Shown here one piece after another: positions 16,751 through 26,038 of a DNA stretch of 64,000 nt; position 1 is the first letter of the stretch, and each line of letters opens with the position of its first letter. The position numbers were made by a program, and so were the translations under genes. Source of the DNA: Fibrobacterota bacterium (GTDB lineage Bacteria; Fibrobacterota; Fibrobacteria; UBA11236); the NCBI GenBank assembly GCA_028287505.1, contig JAQBPN010000001.1, positions 62,001 to 126,000 on the forward strand. Direction: 5' to 3'. The notes beneath the pieces were generated by a model. The model ran no database searches. It saw only the letters and a program-made list of their open reading frames with translations, and was not told the DNA's origin.

Positions 16751-17878
16751 TCAGTTTCGCTGGGGCAGCGAGTGGGCCAGCAAGGTGTCGATGGTGGCTT
16801 CCATGCTGCAGTTTTCCAGGACGAACCGCTTCGCCCGGGCCCCCATGGCCGCGGCCTTGGAACGATCCCCATGGATGGAGCGGATGGATTCAGCCAGCTT
16901 CAAGTCATCTCCCGAGGGGAAAAAGAGTCCTGTTTCCCCGGAAGCGATGATTTCCCTGGAAGACGGGATGTCGGAAGCCACGATGGGAAGCCCGAAAAAC
17001 ATCGCTTCCAAAATCGAACGGGAGAGGGCTTCAGCGAACGAGGTGTGGACGAACATGTCCAGGAGGGAATACCACTCGTTCATATCCTCCTGCAGGCCCG
17101 TGAAGCAGACGCGATCCGCCAACCCATGCTTTTCCGCCTCCGCCTGCAAATGCTCCCGCTCGTCCCCGTCGCCGATGAGGAAGATCCGGATATCCTTCAG
17201 GTCCCGCAAATGGAGGCCTACGGCCCGGATCAAGGTGACCTGGGATTTGTACGGGAAGAAATGGCCCACGCAACCGATCTTGAAGCCGGGAGCGGCAAGG
17301 CCGTAACGCGCCGCGAGTTCGGTTCGTTTGTCCGCATCCACCGTCATGCCCGTAAAATCCAGGCTGTTGAGGGTGGTGACCACCTTCTCCGGGGGCAAGC
17401 GGAAATAATCCAGCGATTCCCCGCGCAGGCTTTCGGAAACCGTGAAGATCCTATTGAAGCTCCTGAAGGCGAGGGAGGAAAGCAGCCGTTGCCGCAAGCG
17501 GCTTTGCCCCGTCAATTGCGCCTGCGCAAGGATGGAAGAATGGATGGTGGATATCCTTCTCGGACCGGACAGGCCCAGGGTGGCGAAGTAGACCATGATA
17601 TCCGCGAGGAAAAGATGCGAATGGATCAAATCGAACCGCTGCTCCCGGACCAAGGCCCGTATCCTGGCGAGGGATTCCCAAGGACGGTTCCGGAAGTCCA
17701 GGGTATGATGGACCACTCCGAACTCCCGGAGCGCCTGGTAATGCGGCAGGATATCCCCGGGGGGGGAAATCAGATGGCAGGTATGCCCGCGCCTCGCGAA
17801 GGCCTTGGTCAATAGGCCCGTGTTCTTTTCTGCTCCACCCAAAGTGGCGTATCCGACGACCTGGAGGATCTTAGGCAT
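16751..17878 (-). CDS. GT4-family glycosyltransferase
   Basis: A 375-residue GT-B glycosyltransferase with GYATLGGAEKNTGLLTKAFA at the N-terminus (acceptor-domain glycine loop), KIGCVGHFFPYKSQVTLIRAV at the start of the donor domain, and EALSRSILEAMFFGLPIVAS as the nucleotide-sugar motif. It overlaps the upstream deacetylase gene by eight bases and so is translationally coupled. It probably adds one sugar of the exopolysaccharide repeat unit. Confidence 0.88.
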   Translation of the reverse strand: MPKILQVVGYATLGGAEKNTGLLTKAFARRGHTCHLISPPGDILPHYQALREFGVVHHTLDFRNRPWESLARIRALVREQRFDLIHSHLFLADIMVYFATLGLSGPRRISTIHSSILAQAQLTGQSRLRQRLLSSLAFRSFNRIFTVSESLRGESLDYFRLPPEKVVTTLNSLDFTGMTVDADKRTELAARYGLAAPGFKIGCVGHFFPYKSQVTLIRAVGLHLRDLKDIRIFLIGDGDEREHLQAEAEKHGLADRVCFTGLQEDMNEWYSLLDMFVHTSFAEALSRSILEAMFFGLPIVASDIPSSREIIASGETGLFFPSGDDLKLAESIRSIHGDRSKAAAMGARAKRFVLENCSMEATIDTLLAHSLPQRN

Positions 17879-18806
17879 AGAGTCCGGCGACGCCTTCCAG
17901 ACTCGTGAACTTCACGCCCCGGTCCCGGCAATGTCTCAGGATTTCACCCAGGGAATCCAGGAACCTGCGGACATCTTCGGGAGAATGAGTGTAGGGGTTG
18001 GCATCCGGGATCACTTCCATGGAGTGGAACATCATGTTCAGGATCCTCGGCCCGGATCGCCCGTCCTCCGGGGCCGGGTTATCGACGATTTTCTTCATCA
18101 TTTCCGTGCTCGACCAGAAGGGCCTGAGCCAGCGGATGGGACGGCTGGGCCGCAAGCGACGGACGGATGAACGCAAGGAAAAAATCCGGCGGACCGTGAT
18201 CGGCACTTCCAGAATCTTGCCGGAACCCTTTCTCAGGATTTCCCCGGGGGCGACCCGGTAAGGCTGGGTGGGCGCGGCGCGGTAGTCCACCTGTTTCCCC
18301 TCCCGGTTCGGCCACTGCATGTGGGGGGAAACGCTGGTATCGACCACATACCCCAAGCGCTCCAGGGATTGGATGGTGTGCCCGTTGGCGGCGAACCGGC
18401 CCGCGCGGAACACCTTGGGGGAGCGTCCGAAAGCCTTTTCAAAATTCCCGGTCAGGGTCGCCAATTTCCCGTATTCCACTTCGGGCGGATAATCGATCTG
18501 GAAATCATCCGGATAGGCGCCGGGATACTCGGTTATGCGGGACTGCGGTTCCACGTAATCGGCATGCAGATGGGTCCCGAGTTCGAACCGCCCCGGCAAG
18601 CGGGACAGGGTTTGAACGCACCCTTCGTGCCGGAGAACCTCATTGGTGAGCAGATAGGTGGGCACCGCGGCGTTTTCCATGAAAATGGGATGGAGCAGAT
18701 CCGGAACGCCCCGCAGAACGGAATGGTAGGTTACCGGATTCGAAACCGACCAATTGGTGGTGTGGTCGCATTCGGTATCTATGGTGATGCAGAGATATGT
18801 TTCCAT
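17871..18806 (-). CDS. Polysaccharide deacetylase-like protein (CE4/NodB fold)
   Basis: The product (311 residues) begins METYLCITIDTECDHTTNW, where the TIDTECD stretch corresponds to the metal-binding Asp-Asp motif of CE4 deacetylases. ELGTHLHADYV supplies the metal-binding His-x-x-x-His motif, and VFRAGRFAANG matches the R-x-G/P-x-G motif. ATG 18806 lies 11 bases after the upstream stop; the 73-residue longer frame runs through the neighbouring gene and is not credible. It could remove N-acetyl groups from the exopolysaccharide during assembly. It lacks a signal peptide, so a cytoplasmic or lipid-linked-intermediate substrate is possible. Confidence 0.8.
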   Translation of the reverse strand: METYLCITIDTECDHTTNWSVSNPVTYHSVLRGVPDLLHPIFMENAAVPTYLLTNEVLRHEGCVQTLSRLPGRFELGTHLHADYVEPQSRITEYPGAYPDDFQIDYPPEVEYGKLATLTGNFEKAFGRSPKVFRAGRFAANGHTIQSLERLGYVVDTSVSPHMQWPNREGKQVDYRAAPTQPYRVAPGEILRKGSGKILEVPITVRRIFSLRSSVRRLRPSRPIRWLRPFWSSTEMMKKIVDNPAPEDGRSGPRILNMMFHSMEVIPDANPYTHSPEDVRRFLDSLGEILRHCRDRGVKFTSLEGVAGLYA

Positions 18807-18817
18807 TTGATCCAGTC

Positions 18818-19690
18818 CTAGCCCGATTCGGGAGCTGTCCGATCCTTGGCCGCTACCACAAGCATATCGGTTTTCACGGGACCGCACAACGATTTCAGCA
18901 AAAGCCACTTGATCGCAATCGCGGCCGAAAGCCTGATCCGGCCGAAAGCCATGCCCCTGAGCAGGGACCACTCGCCGGCGCATTTCTCGATGGCGCTCAC
19001 GGTGAAACCGCTGCCTTCCAGGCACGGCCCGATATTCCGGTCATGGTAAATGTAATGCTGCAGGGGGATATGCAGGCAAAGCCGTTGCAGCGCTTCGTTC
19101 GGGAGCATGCCGCAGACGATGGGATAGGCCCGGTTCCAGCAGATTGTCTTGATGAGGATTTTGCCGCCCGGATTCAGGGATTCGCGGATTTTCCCCAAAA
19201 GGATTTTCTTGTCCGTTGTCAATTGCGTAAAGACGTTCATCAGGACGATCAGGTCGAAACCGCCCAGGGACAAATCCTCGAAGAAACCGGAATGGCATTC
19301 CATTCCCCAATGGCTCCTGCAATACTCCGATGCGAACGCCGAAGGCTCCACCCCGACCACCCGGTACCCCGAATCCATCGCCGCCTTGAGGAAGAAACCG
19401 GTGCCGCATCCGATGTCCAGGATGCGGCCTCCCGGTTGCAGGTGCTTGCGGACCAGGGGCATGATTTCCCGGCCATAGTAGGAAATGGTCTCCTGTTCCC
19501 GCGGCAGGTAACTCGCCCGGTAGTACCCTTCGCTATAGGCATCGTCGAATTCCAGCACCGTCCTGGGCGAGCAGTAGATCGATAGGCATCCCGCGCATTC
19601 CCGGAAGGAGTATTTGCTGTCGCGATAGAGATCCCGGGAATCCGCCCGGCCGCAGTCGGGACAAGCCTCCACGGGAATATCCTCAGCCAT
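18818..19690 (-). CDS. SAM-dependent methyltransferase with N-terminal zinc ribbon
   Basis: This 290-residue protein starts with two Cys-x2-Cys pairs (ACPDCGRAD and ECAGCLSIYC), a zinc-ribbon-like module, and continues into a class I methyltransferase domain with GGRILDIGCGTGFFLKAAMD and the LNPGGKILIKT segment. The arrangement is common for methyltransferases in O-antigen and capsule clusters that act on sugar nucleotides or glycan ends. It overlaps the flippase gene by eight bases on the upstream side. The specific sugar position cannot be read from sequence. Confidence 0.83.
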   Translation of the reverse strand: MAEDIPVEACPDCGRADSRDLYRDSKYSFRECAGCLSIYCSPRTVLEFDDAYSEGYYRASYLPREQETISYYGREIMPLVRKHLQPGGRILDIGCGTGFFLKAAMDSGYRVVGVEPSAFASEYCRSHWGMECHSGFFEDLSLGGFDLIVLMNVFTQLTTDKKILLGKIRESLNPGGKILIKTICWNRAYPIVCGMLPNEALQRLCLHIPLQHYIYHDRNIGPCLEGSGFTVSAIEKCAGEWSLLRGMAFGRIRLSAAIAIKWLLLKSLCGPVKTDMLVVAAKDRTAPESG

Positions 19691-21191
19691 GGGCCAACCT
19701 CGCCTTTACCATCGCCATGGCCTGGACCAAGGTCGCCCGGTTCTCGCTCCAGACGGCGATGGAGGCGGACAGCGCCAAGGGGAGCAGCCAGCCGAAAACC
19801 GGGAGATGGGATTCCCGCAACGGCCAGATGACAGCGACCGATAGGGCCAAGGTCGCGCCGTTTTTCAAAAGGAACCGCATCACCGCTCCGAAATCCAGGA
19901 AGGCGAAAGTGCTCCGGATGTATATCCAGAGGGCCAGGAGATAAAGGATCCGCACGATCAAAAGCCCGATGGGATATCCCACGTAGCCCATGCGGCCAAC
20001 CAAGAACCAAATCACCAGGATGTTGGCGAAGTTATATCCCAATTGCAGATAGAAACCGGATCCGACCTTCTTGGCGGCGAAAATGAGCTGGGTCACGAAA
20101 CCGTCGATCAGGATGAACGGCAGGCTCAGCAACAGCAGGCGGAAGAAACGGCTCGTCACCAGGACATCATCGTGCCCGAAGCTTCCCCGCTCGAAAGCCA
20201 AGGACACCAAATCATCGCTGAAATGAATGAGCAACGGAATGGCAAAAAGCAGGGCAAGCAGCGCGGGCCTGAGGTAACGGAGGAACAAGAAGTTCAGCTC
20301 TCCGGTTTTTTTCTGGGAATAGAGGTCCATGAAGAAAATACCGACGACATAGGATATTTTCGCCGTGAAGACCAATTGGATCAGGTTTACCAGGGAGCTG
20401 CCGTAATTCATGGAGGAATAGATGCCGGTCGCGAACCCCGACAGGAGGTAGGAAATGGAAAGCGAAAACAGGAAGGCGGACAATTGCCCGAGCAGCGTGA
20501 TCCCGATATTGGCGCGTACCGCGCGTGGTACTATCCCTCCGGCCAGCCCGAACAGCCAGCCCATCCGGTTTTTCATGACGGCGATCAGCAGCAGGAGTTG
20601 GAGAATGCATCCGGCCAGGAACCCCCAAGCCATGGCCTCGCCTCCCAGCCAAGGGCGCAAAGCGAGGAATACGAGCAGGCTCATCAGGCTCTTCAGCGCT
20701 TCGATGGCGATGGTGACCGAAAACATCTTGTAGATGCCGAACGTATCCGACAACAGCGCGGAGGCCGTCAGCACCGGAAGGACCAGCCAGGTCAGCCGGA
20801 TGATCCTCAGGTTTTCCCCGATGATCTGGGCGTCGAACCTGGAAAGCCATCCCGCCATCGTTCCCGGGAAGCATACCAGCAGCAAGGTCGCGGCCAGGCT
20901 CACCCCCAGGTACCCCTTCATGACCGTCACCAGGAACAGGCGCATGGGTTCCTTGCCTTCGGCGTTCAGCAAATGGATCCCGTGGGGGATGACGACGGCG
21001 GAATCGATGCTCGTGATGAGGGCGGAAAAGGAAATGACCAGGGTCATGCACCAGAAAAAAGCGTCCGTGCTGCCCTTGGCCCCGAAATAATATGTGATGC
21101 AGAATTGCAGGACGAAGCCCAGGGCCCGGGCCAGCAGGCTCAGGGCGATGGAGTAGGAAACGCCCCGCTTTATGCTTTCAGGCTTGAGCAC
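19683..21191 (-). CDS. MurJ/Wzx-like lipid-linked polysaccharide flippase
   Basis: The 502-residue product is an integral membrane protein with about 14 hydrophobic segments from GVSYSIALSLLARALGFVLQ onward. The opening ALGFVLQFCITYYFGAKGSTDAFF resembles the MurJ/MviN family of MOP-superfamily flippases; within an exopolysaccharide operon it more likely moves the undecaprenyl-linked repeat unit. The start is GTG 21191 with GGAG seven bases upstream, and the gene overlaps the O-antigen-ligase-like gene by 14 bases. A Wzx-like role is inferred from context. Confidence 0.82.
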   Translation of the reverse strand: MLKPESIKRGVSYSIALSLLARALGFVLQFCITYYFGAKGSTDAFFWCMTLVISFSALITSIDSAVVIPHGIHLLNAEGKEPMRLFLVTVMKGYLGVSLAATLLLVCFPGTMAGWLSRFDAQIIGENLRIIRLTWLVLPVLTASALLSDTFGIYKMFSVTIAIEALKSLMSLLVFLALRPWLGGEAMAWGFLAGCILQLLLLIAVMKNRMGWLFGLAGGIVPRAVRANIGITLLGQLSAFLFSLSISYLLSGFATGIYSSMNYGSSLVNLIQLVFTAKISYVVGIFFMDLYSQKKTGELNFLFLRYLRPALLALLFAIPLLIHFSDDLVSLAFERGSFGHDDVLVTSRFFRLLLLSLPFILIDGFVTQLIFAAKKVGSGFYLQLGYNFANILVIWFLVGRMGYVGYPIGLLIVRILYLLALWIYIRSTFAFLDFGAVMRFLLKNGATLALSVAVIWPLRESHLPVFGWLLPLALSASIAVWSENRATLVQAMAMVKARLAHG

Positions 21192-22443
21192 GGATGGCTC
21201 CGTCGGCCGCCGCGGCCTTGTAGATGGTCAAACCCATGATGAGGAAATAAAGGGTCAATACGTTTCCGAAAGATGCGTCCGGCACCAGGGTTTCCTGGGT
21301 GAATCCCGTGAAGATGATTCCCAGGGTGAGGAAAGCCATGTACCTGAGATTCCTATGCCTTTTCCCGACCGACCAGCAGTAGAAGAACAGAGTAGCGCAG
21401 ATGGCGAGCAGGAGAATGAGGCCGATCAATCCCGTTTCCACCCAATAGTGGAGGTAGAGGTTATGGGCTGCGTTGGCGTAGAAAGGCGTGGTGACCAGCT
21501 TGTTGTAGAGAAAGCGGAAATTGCAGAAGCCGATCCCGATGAAGAAATGCTCCTTGCTCTGGGTGATGATCTCCCAGCTCTTGAGCCAGATGATTAGGCG
21601 ATTGCCCGCGGACGCATCGATGGTGACGCCGTTGCCGACGGAAAACGCGTTGGAGGCGCGGTCGGCGAGGATGAGCTTGAAAAAGGCCACGAACCCGGCG
21701 ATGGTCGGCACCCCGAGCAGGTACGTTTTGAAGGTTCCCCGGGCCAGGATCAGGAGGCACATGAAAATCGCGGCGGCAATCTGGGCCGCCCGGGAACCCG
21801 AAATCAGCAGGCAGATCAGCGAAACCACGATGGCGGCCACATGCAAACGGCGAGGGCGCTCCGACCAGGCATAGAAAGCCGTGGCCATGGAAATCAGGAA
21901 ATAAAGCCCCACATGGGCGCGATTGCCACCGAACATCCCCGGCACTCCCGCCAACAATTGATCCGGATTCATGGCCATGTCCAGCATATGGATGACCCCA
22001 ACTACGATAGCACAGCCGAGAAATGCGTCCAATGCGAAATCTATCAGGTCGAATGGCTTGATCAAGGGGGGGATGATCAGGAATGCGAGATAGGCCAGCA
22101 CCCAGTGCAGGCATGCGAAGGCGAAGAATAAAGGCGCTTCCGCCTTTGCCGCCCCGGCCATGATTATCCAGAAGATGAAGAGGGGCAGGGAAATGAAAAC
22201 CCAGAAATTCCGGATCCTCACTTGCCGCCCCAGCTTCATCATGGCGATCAGGAATATGAAAGCAATGATGATTACCATCGGCACATCCCGCCGGAGCAGC
22301 ACCTGGTAGGTGGTGGGCGGGATCCCCTGGGCATACAGGAGGATTTCCATCCGCGTAAAGGACAACGTCCCCCAAAGAACGATAAGTACGGCCTGGAGAA
22401 AAAACCTGTCGATCGGATTGGGGATTTCTACGGGCGCGTCCAT
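21178..22443 (-). CDS. O-antigen ligase/polymerase-like membrane protein
   Basis: A 421-residue protein with about 11 membrane segments and, in its second half, the large periplasmic loop with GNRLIIWLKSWEIITQSKEH followed by FFIGIGFCNFRFLYNK and AHNLYLHYWVETGLIGLILL. The last motif, with an H-N-x-Y-L pattern, is the hallmark of the O-antigen ligase (Wzy_C/WaaL) superfamily. In this operon it probably polymerises exported repeat units or ligates the chain. It begins eight bases after the Wzz-like gene. Confidence 0.83.
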   Translation of the reverse strand: MDAPVEIPNPIDRFFLQAVLIVLWGTLSFTRMEILLYAQGIPPTTYQVLLRRDVPMVIIIAFIFLIAMMKLGRQVRIRNFWVFISLPLFIFWIIMAGAAKAEAPLFFAFACLHWVLAYLAFLIIPPLIKPFDLIDFALDAFLGCAIVVGVIHMLDMAMNPDQLLAGVPGMFGGNRAHVGLYFLISMATAFYAWSERPRRLHVAAIVVSLICLLISGSRAAQIAAAIFMCLLILARGTFKTYLLGVPTIAGFVAFFKLILADRASNAFSVGNGVTIDASAGNRLIIWLKSWEIITQSKEHFFIGIGFCNFRFLYNKLVTTPFYANAAHNLYLHYWVETGLIGLILLLAICATLFFYCWSVGKRHRNLRYMAFLTLGIIFTGFTQETLVPDASFGNVLTLYFLIMGLTIYKAAAADGAIRAQA

Positions 22444-22451
22444 CTGCCCAA

Positions 22452-23633
22452 CTAAACGGATTTCGACAGGACGTAGCGGAAGAGCTTCCTGCCGGGGTCC
22501 GAAGCATACTCGGGATTCCTCAGGATATCCATCAATATGATCAGGATCACGGCCAGGAACATCGTCGGCGCCACGATCAAGGCGATGATCATCGACCTTT
22601 TGGGCTTGGACTTGTATCCCGGGCGGTAGGTCGGATCGATGAAAGTCAAAGTGGGCGTGTTCTCCACCATGGAAATCTTGGTGTCCTGGAGTTTGGGCAA
22701 AAGCATCATCAGGTACCCTTCGTTCTTCTTAATCTGGGTTTCCATGAATTTGAACTCTTTCGCAAGCTCGGGGATGCTCTCATAGGGGGCGGTGAACGTG
22801 AATTTGGAATCCCCGACGGTGACGGGCTTGCCCTGGAGCAACTGCTTCTGTTTCCCATTGAGAAATCCGATTATGCTTTGGACCTGCTTGATCCTGAGCG
22901 GGGTGCCGGAATTATCCGTTTCCATCATCCTTTTTTCGGAATTCAGGCTCGTCAGTTCCTGATCGATTTTCGCAAGTTGCTCCAGGCCCATTTCCATCTG
23001 GCTCCGGAAATCCGCCATATTGTATTTCTTCAGCAGGAAAACCACGGAATCGGCATATGCGTTCGTGCTGCTGTCGATATTGTCCACCTGCGTTTTCAGG
23101 AATTCATATTCAATCTTGGCCTTGCTGATCGCCAATTGCCGGTTCTTCAGGTCGACATAAGCCAGGATGGAGTCGGCGATGATCTTCACGCTGTCCTGGG
23201 AAGGATAGGTGAACTCGATCTGGATGATGCCTTCCGCGAACGGAACGACGCTGAGGTTGCTTTGGAACTTCTTGACGGCCAGGTGCATCCATTTGGTGTG
23301 GTATTTGTTCATCAGCCCGAACTTCTCGACCATTTCCACTGCCAATTGCCGGCTGTCGAAAATAGCCATCACCGTCGATACACCGGCATTGTCCGACGAA
23401 AGCGGGTCCAGCATTTTCAGGCCCTTGGTCAACTGGGAGGGCAGGGATGTCTTCTCCTTCGTTTTGATCTGGAAGATTGCGCTTGTGGAATAGGCCTCGG
23501 GCATCAGCCAGGCCACCGCGAATGCGATCGCGAGCACGGCCAGAAAGATTTTCCCCAGCAGGGCCTTGTGGGACGAGAGGGAGATGAGGATTCGCACGAA
23601 GAGCGATTCCTTGTATGGGTCATGCGTTGACAT
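22452..23633 (-). CDS. Wzz-like chain-length determinant protein
   Basis: The 393-residue protein has two membrane helices, near the N-terminus (LGKIFLAVLAIAFAVAWLMP) and the C-terminus (MIIALIVAPTMFLAVILIILM), flanking a long helical periplasmic domain. The segment TPTLTFIDPTYRPGYKSKPKR before the second helix is the Pro-rich signature of the Wzz family. There is no kinase domain, so this is a Wzz-only co-polymerase and a separate tyrosine kinase would have to be encoded elsewhere. ATG 23633 is annotated; a TTG two codons upstream is also possible. Confidence 0.87.
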   Translation of the reverse strand: MSTHDPYKESLFVRILISLSSHKALLGKIFLAVLAIAFAVAWLMPEAYSTSAIFQIKTKEKTSLPSQLTKGLKMLDPLSSDNAGVSTVMAIFDSRQLAVEMVEKFGLMNKYHTKWMHLAVKKFQSNLSVVPFAEGIIQIEFTYPSQDSVKIIADSILAYVDLKNRQLAISKAKIEYEFLKTQVDNIDSSTNAYADSVVFLLKKYNMADFRSQMEMGLEQLAKIDQELTSLNSEKRMMETDNSGTPLRIKQVQSIIGFLNGKQKQLLQGKPVTVGDSKFTFTAPYESIPELAKEFKFMETQIKKNEGYLMMLLPKLQDTKISMVENTPTLTFIDPTYRPGYKSKPKRSMIIALIVAPTMFLAVILIILMDILRNPEYASDPGRKLFRYVLSKSV

Positions 23634-23657
23634 TGGCAATCCAGTGGATAAGGAGTA

Positions 23658-24878
23658 TTAAAGTTGCTGGGATAGCTGAATCAGGTATACCGTGGAGATT
23701 ACCACCGTCGCGATGGAACTCACCACGAAAAGGATCTCCTTGAAGTTGGCGTATCCGGACCGCTTCACGTAAACATGGTCGCCGGGGTAGAGATGATTGC
23801 TGGAAAGATCGATTGTTTCCGCTTTTCCATCCACGCGCACCACCATCACTTTTCCCACGAACTGCGAATTCGATGAGATGCCGGCCTCGGCCATGTAATC
23901 GCGGATACTCTGCCCGGGGACATAGCTGTAAGCATACGGCTTGCCCACCTCGCCTTCCACGTAGATCTTGAGATCCTTGCCGAAGAACTCGATAACATCC
24001 CCGTCTTGGGGAGAATATTCCAGCAGCTCGGTGCCCACCAGGACTTTGCCGGAATTGAGCCGGGCCGCCCGGAGATCGAAGGCCTTGGAGAATCCCGCTA
24101 TTTCCGTGGCAATCTCGCCGAGCCGCAGCTTGGAGCCGCGAAGCTGGTAATAATAGGAGGCATTCGACATCAACAATTCGATTTTCGGTTGCGACAAATC
24201 GATACGGGGAACCATCACGCGGTCCCCCATTTGCAGAACGGGGTTGGAGAGGACGTTTCCGGTACGGTAGTAATCGCCGATATTGATCTCGACCTTGGAC
24301 CCGTCCCTTTTCAGGATTTGCACCATGGGAAGTTGGGCCGACTTCGAAAACCCGCCCGCTTTCAGGATGATTTCGCTGACCCTGGCGTTTCCGGACACGC
24401 TGAAAATGCCGGGCGAGTTGACCTCGCCGACCACTCCCACCTTGATGAGCTTGATCTGCCGGATGCTGATGTAGACAAGGTCTTTTTTGAACTCGTGTCC
24501 CAGGGCATCCTTGATTTTCACCTTGGCATCCGCGAGGGTCAGATTCTCCAGCTTGATTGGCGCCACCCCGGGAAAGGCGAGGTAGGATTCCGGAGAAACC
24601 TTCAGATTGTAGTTCTTGCCCGCGAAGATGAGGAATTCATCCCCCGGTCCGACGATATATTCCTTTTCGTCCAGGGGCGATTCATAGGGAATGCTCGGGG
24701 GGGTTGAACCGCTCATGAATTCATCGGGAATGTCCTGGGAGAACATGCCATGCAAATCCTGGTGGTCGCCCCCTTGATTCATCCCCTGCGTCTGCGCCTG
24801 CGCCAGGATTGACGGCGCCAAAGGCAGCAGGCAAAGCCATTTTTTCCAGTCCGCGGCCATCCTCATTCTACGTGTCAT
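23658..24878 (-). CDS. Wza-like polysaccharide export protein (SLBB domains)
   Basis: This 406-residue outer-membrane export protein has a signal peptide (about WLCLLPLAPSILAQAQ), a Poly_export domain beginning YIVGPGDEFLIFAG, and SLBB-type beta-grasp segments (KVGVVGEVNSPGIFSVSGNA and KIYVEGEVGKPYAYSYVPGQ). It ends in a membrane helix (ILFVVSSIATVVISTVYLI). The signal lacks a convincing lipobox cysteine, unlike E. coli Wza. ATG 24878 overlaps the upstream glycosyltransferase by 11 bases. The longest frame adds 86 low-quality residues and is rejected. It should form the outer-membrane exit for the polymer. Confidence 0.86.
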   Translation of the reverse strand: MTRRMRMAADWKKWLCLLPLAPSILAQAQTQGMNQGGDHQDLHGMFSQDIPDEFMSGSTPPSIPYESPLDEKEYIVGPGDEFLIFAGKNYNLKVSPESYLAFPGVAPIKLENLTLADAKVKIKDALGHEFKKDLVYISIRQIKLIKVGVVGEVNSPGIFSVSGNARVSEIILKAGGFSKSAQLPMVQILKRDGSKVEINIGDYYRTGNVLSNPVLQMGDRVMVPRIDLSQPKIELLMSNASYYYQLRGSKLRLGEIATEIAGFSKAFDLRAARLNSGKVLVGTELLEYSPQDGDVIEFFGKDLKIYVEGEVGKPYAYSYVPGQSIRDYMAEAGISSNSQFVGKVMVVRVDGKAETIDLSSNHLYPGDHVYVKRSGYANFKEILFVVSSIATVVISTVYLIQLSQQL

Positions 24879-26028
24879 GTGATTCCATATTCCTTTGGGT
24901 CGGCCCCGCAACCGCCATGCTTGTTTCTTCCCCGCCTGCGGCTTCCCGGTAGAGCCGCAAGTAGTTTTCCGCGGTCCTGCCGATCGAGAAATCCAGGGCA
25001 TAGCGATAGGCCGGCTCCACCAAGCGCCGCTGGTCCGCGGGGTTTTCAAGAAAGGCTTCGATTTTTCCCGCGAGGTCCGCCGCGTCTTCGGATTTGAAAA
25101 GAGCGGATCGCCTGCCCCCGCCGGCTTTTTCGGCAAGCACAGGGTAATCGGAGGCCAGCACCGGGACCTTCGCCAAAAAGCTTTCCAGCATGATCAGACA
25201 GGACCCTTCCCGGCGGGAAGGAATGATGATCAGGTCGAACCGATGCAACTCCCCGGAAATTCCCGGCCGGGCCTCATTGAAGTGGACGTTGGCTCCCGGC
25301 TCCATGGCTTTTTCAAGCTTATCCCGGTCCGGGCCATCGCCGAACAAATCGCACCTGAAGCGGACGGACTTTCGGCCCAGGATGTTCAAGGCCGTGATCA
25401 GGATGTCCTGCCCTTTCTCCCGCCGGAAACTTCCGATACAGGCCAGGCGGATTTCCCGTTCCCCTTGACCTGGGGAAACCGGAGCCGCTCCGGGATCGGC
25501 AATCGGAAGCACGGCTCCATTTTCAACCAAGGCCGTGTTCCGGAACACCAGGTAATTCCTGCGGTAGAACTCCCTTTGGTAGGGAGTGATGAAGACGATT
25601 TTCGCGAAAAGGAACTGGGAAAGGAAATTCATCGCGGCCGTCTTCCAAGGGTGCCGCAGGGTGGAATGCTTGGTCGAGATGATCTTTACCCGCGGATTCA
25701 GCAGTTTCAACAATACGCAGGTCTTGTCGCATTCGTAAAGATGGGAATGGATCAAAGTGATGCCCTGGAGGGTCAGGAACCGGTTCAAAACCTTGGCGGC
25801 CGACCATCCATATGCCAAGGGCAGCCCCAATTCCGTGAACTGGAAATCGTTCCGGCCGCGCAGGGCCATCGCCCGATCCGTCAGCTTTCCGCCGCGGCCC
25901 AGCAAAACCAGATGGAATGCGAATTCATCCGATTCCAAAAACGCCTCGATCAGATTCAACACCAGGTTTTCCGCCCCGCCGATTTCAAGGTTCGGCAAAA
26001 AAATCGCCGCCTTGATCCGAGCGTCCAT
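24868..26028 (-). CDS. GT4-family glycosyltransferase
   Basis: A 386-residue GT-B enzyme with AAIFLPNLEIGGAENLVLNL at the N-terminus and ILIHSHLYECDK-type acceptor-domain strands (here LIHSHLYECDK). The donor domain contains IRLACIGSFRREKGQDILI and the SRREGSCLIMLESFLAKVPV motif. ATG 26028 has GGCGGG just upstream and lies ten bases after the PorV-like gene. As the first glycosyltransferase of the operon it may act early in repeat-unit assembly. No polyprenyl-phosphate sugar-1-phosphate transferase, the usual initiating enzyme, is visible in the window. Confidence 0.87.
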   Translation of the reverse strand: MDARIKAAIFLPNLEIGGAENLVLNLIEAFLESDEFAFHLVLLGRGGKLTDRAMALRGRNDFQFTELGLPLAYGWSAAKVLNRFLTLQGITLIHSHLYECDKTCVLLKLLNPRVKIISTKHSTLRHPWKTAAMNFLSQFLFAKIVFITPYQREFYRRNYLVFRNTALVENGAVLPIADPGAAPVSPGQGEREIRLACIGSFRREKGQDILITALNILGRKSVRFRCDLFGDGPDRDKLEKAMEPGANVHFNEARPGISGELHRFDLIIIPSRREGSCLIMLESFLAKVPVLASDYPVLAEKAGGGRRSALFKSEDAADLAGKIEAFLENPADQRRLVEPAYRYALDFSIGRTAENYLRLYREAAGGEETSMAVAGPTQRNMESHDT

Positions 26029-26038
26029 GTACCCGCCG

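Noticed and set aside
20043-21239. A 398-codon plus-strand frame opposite the flippase gene
   Set aside because: Gln/Glu/Gly/His-rich shadow of a membrane-protein gene; the minus strand has clear membrane helices and operon spacing.
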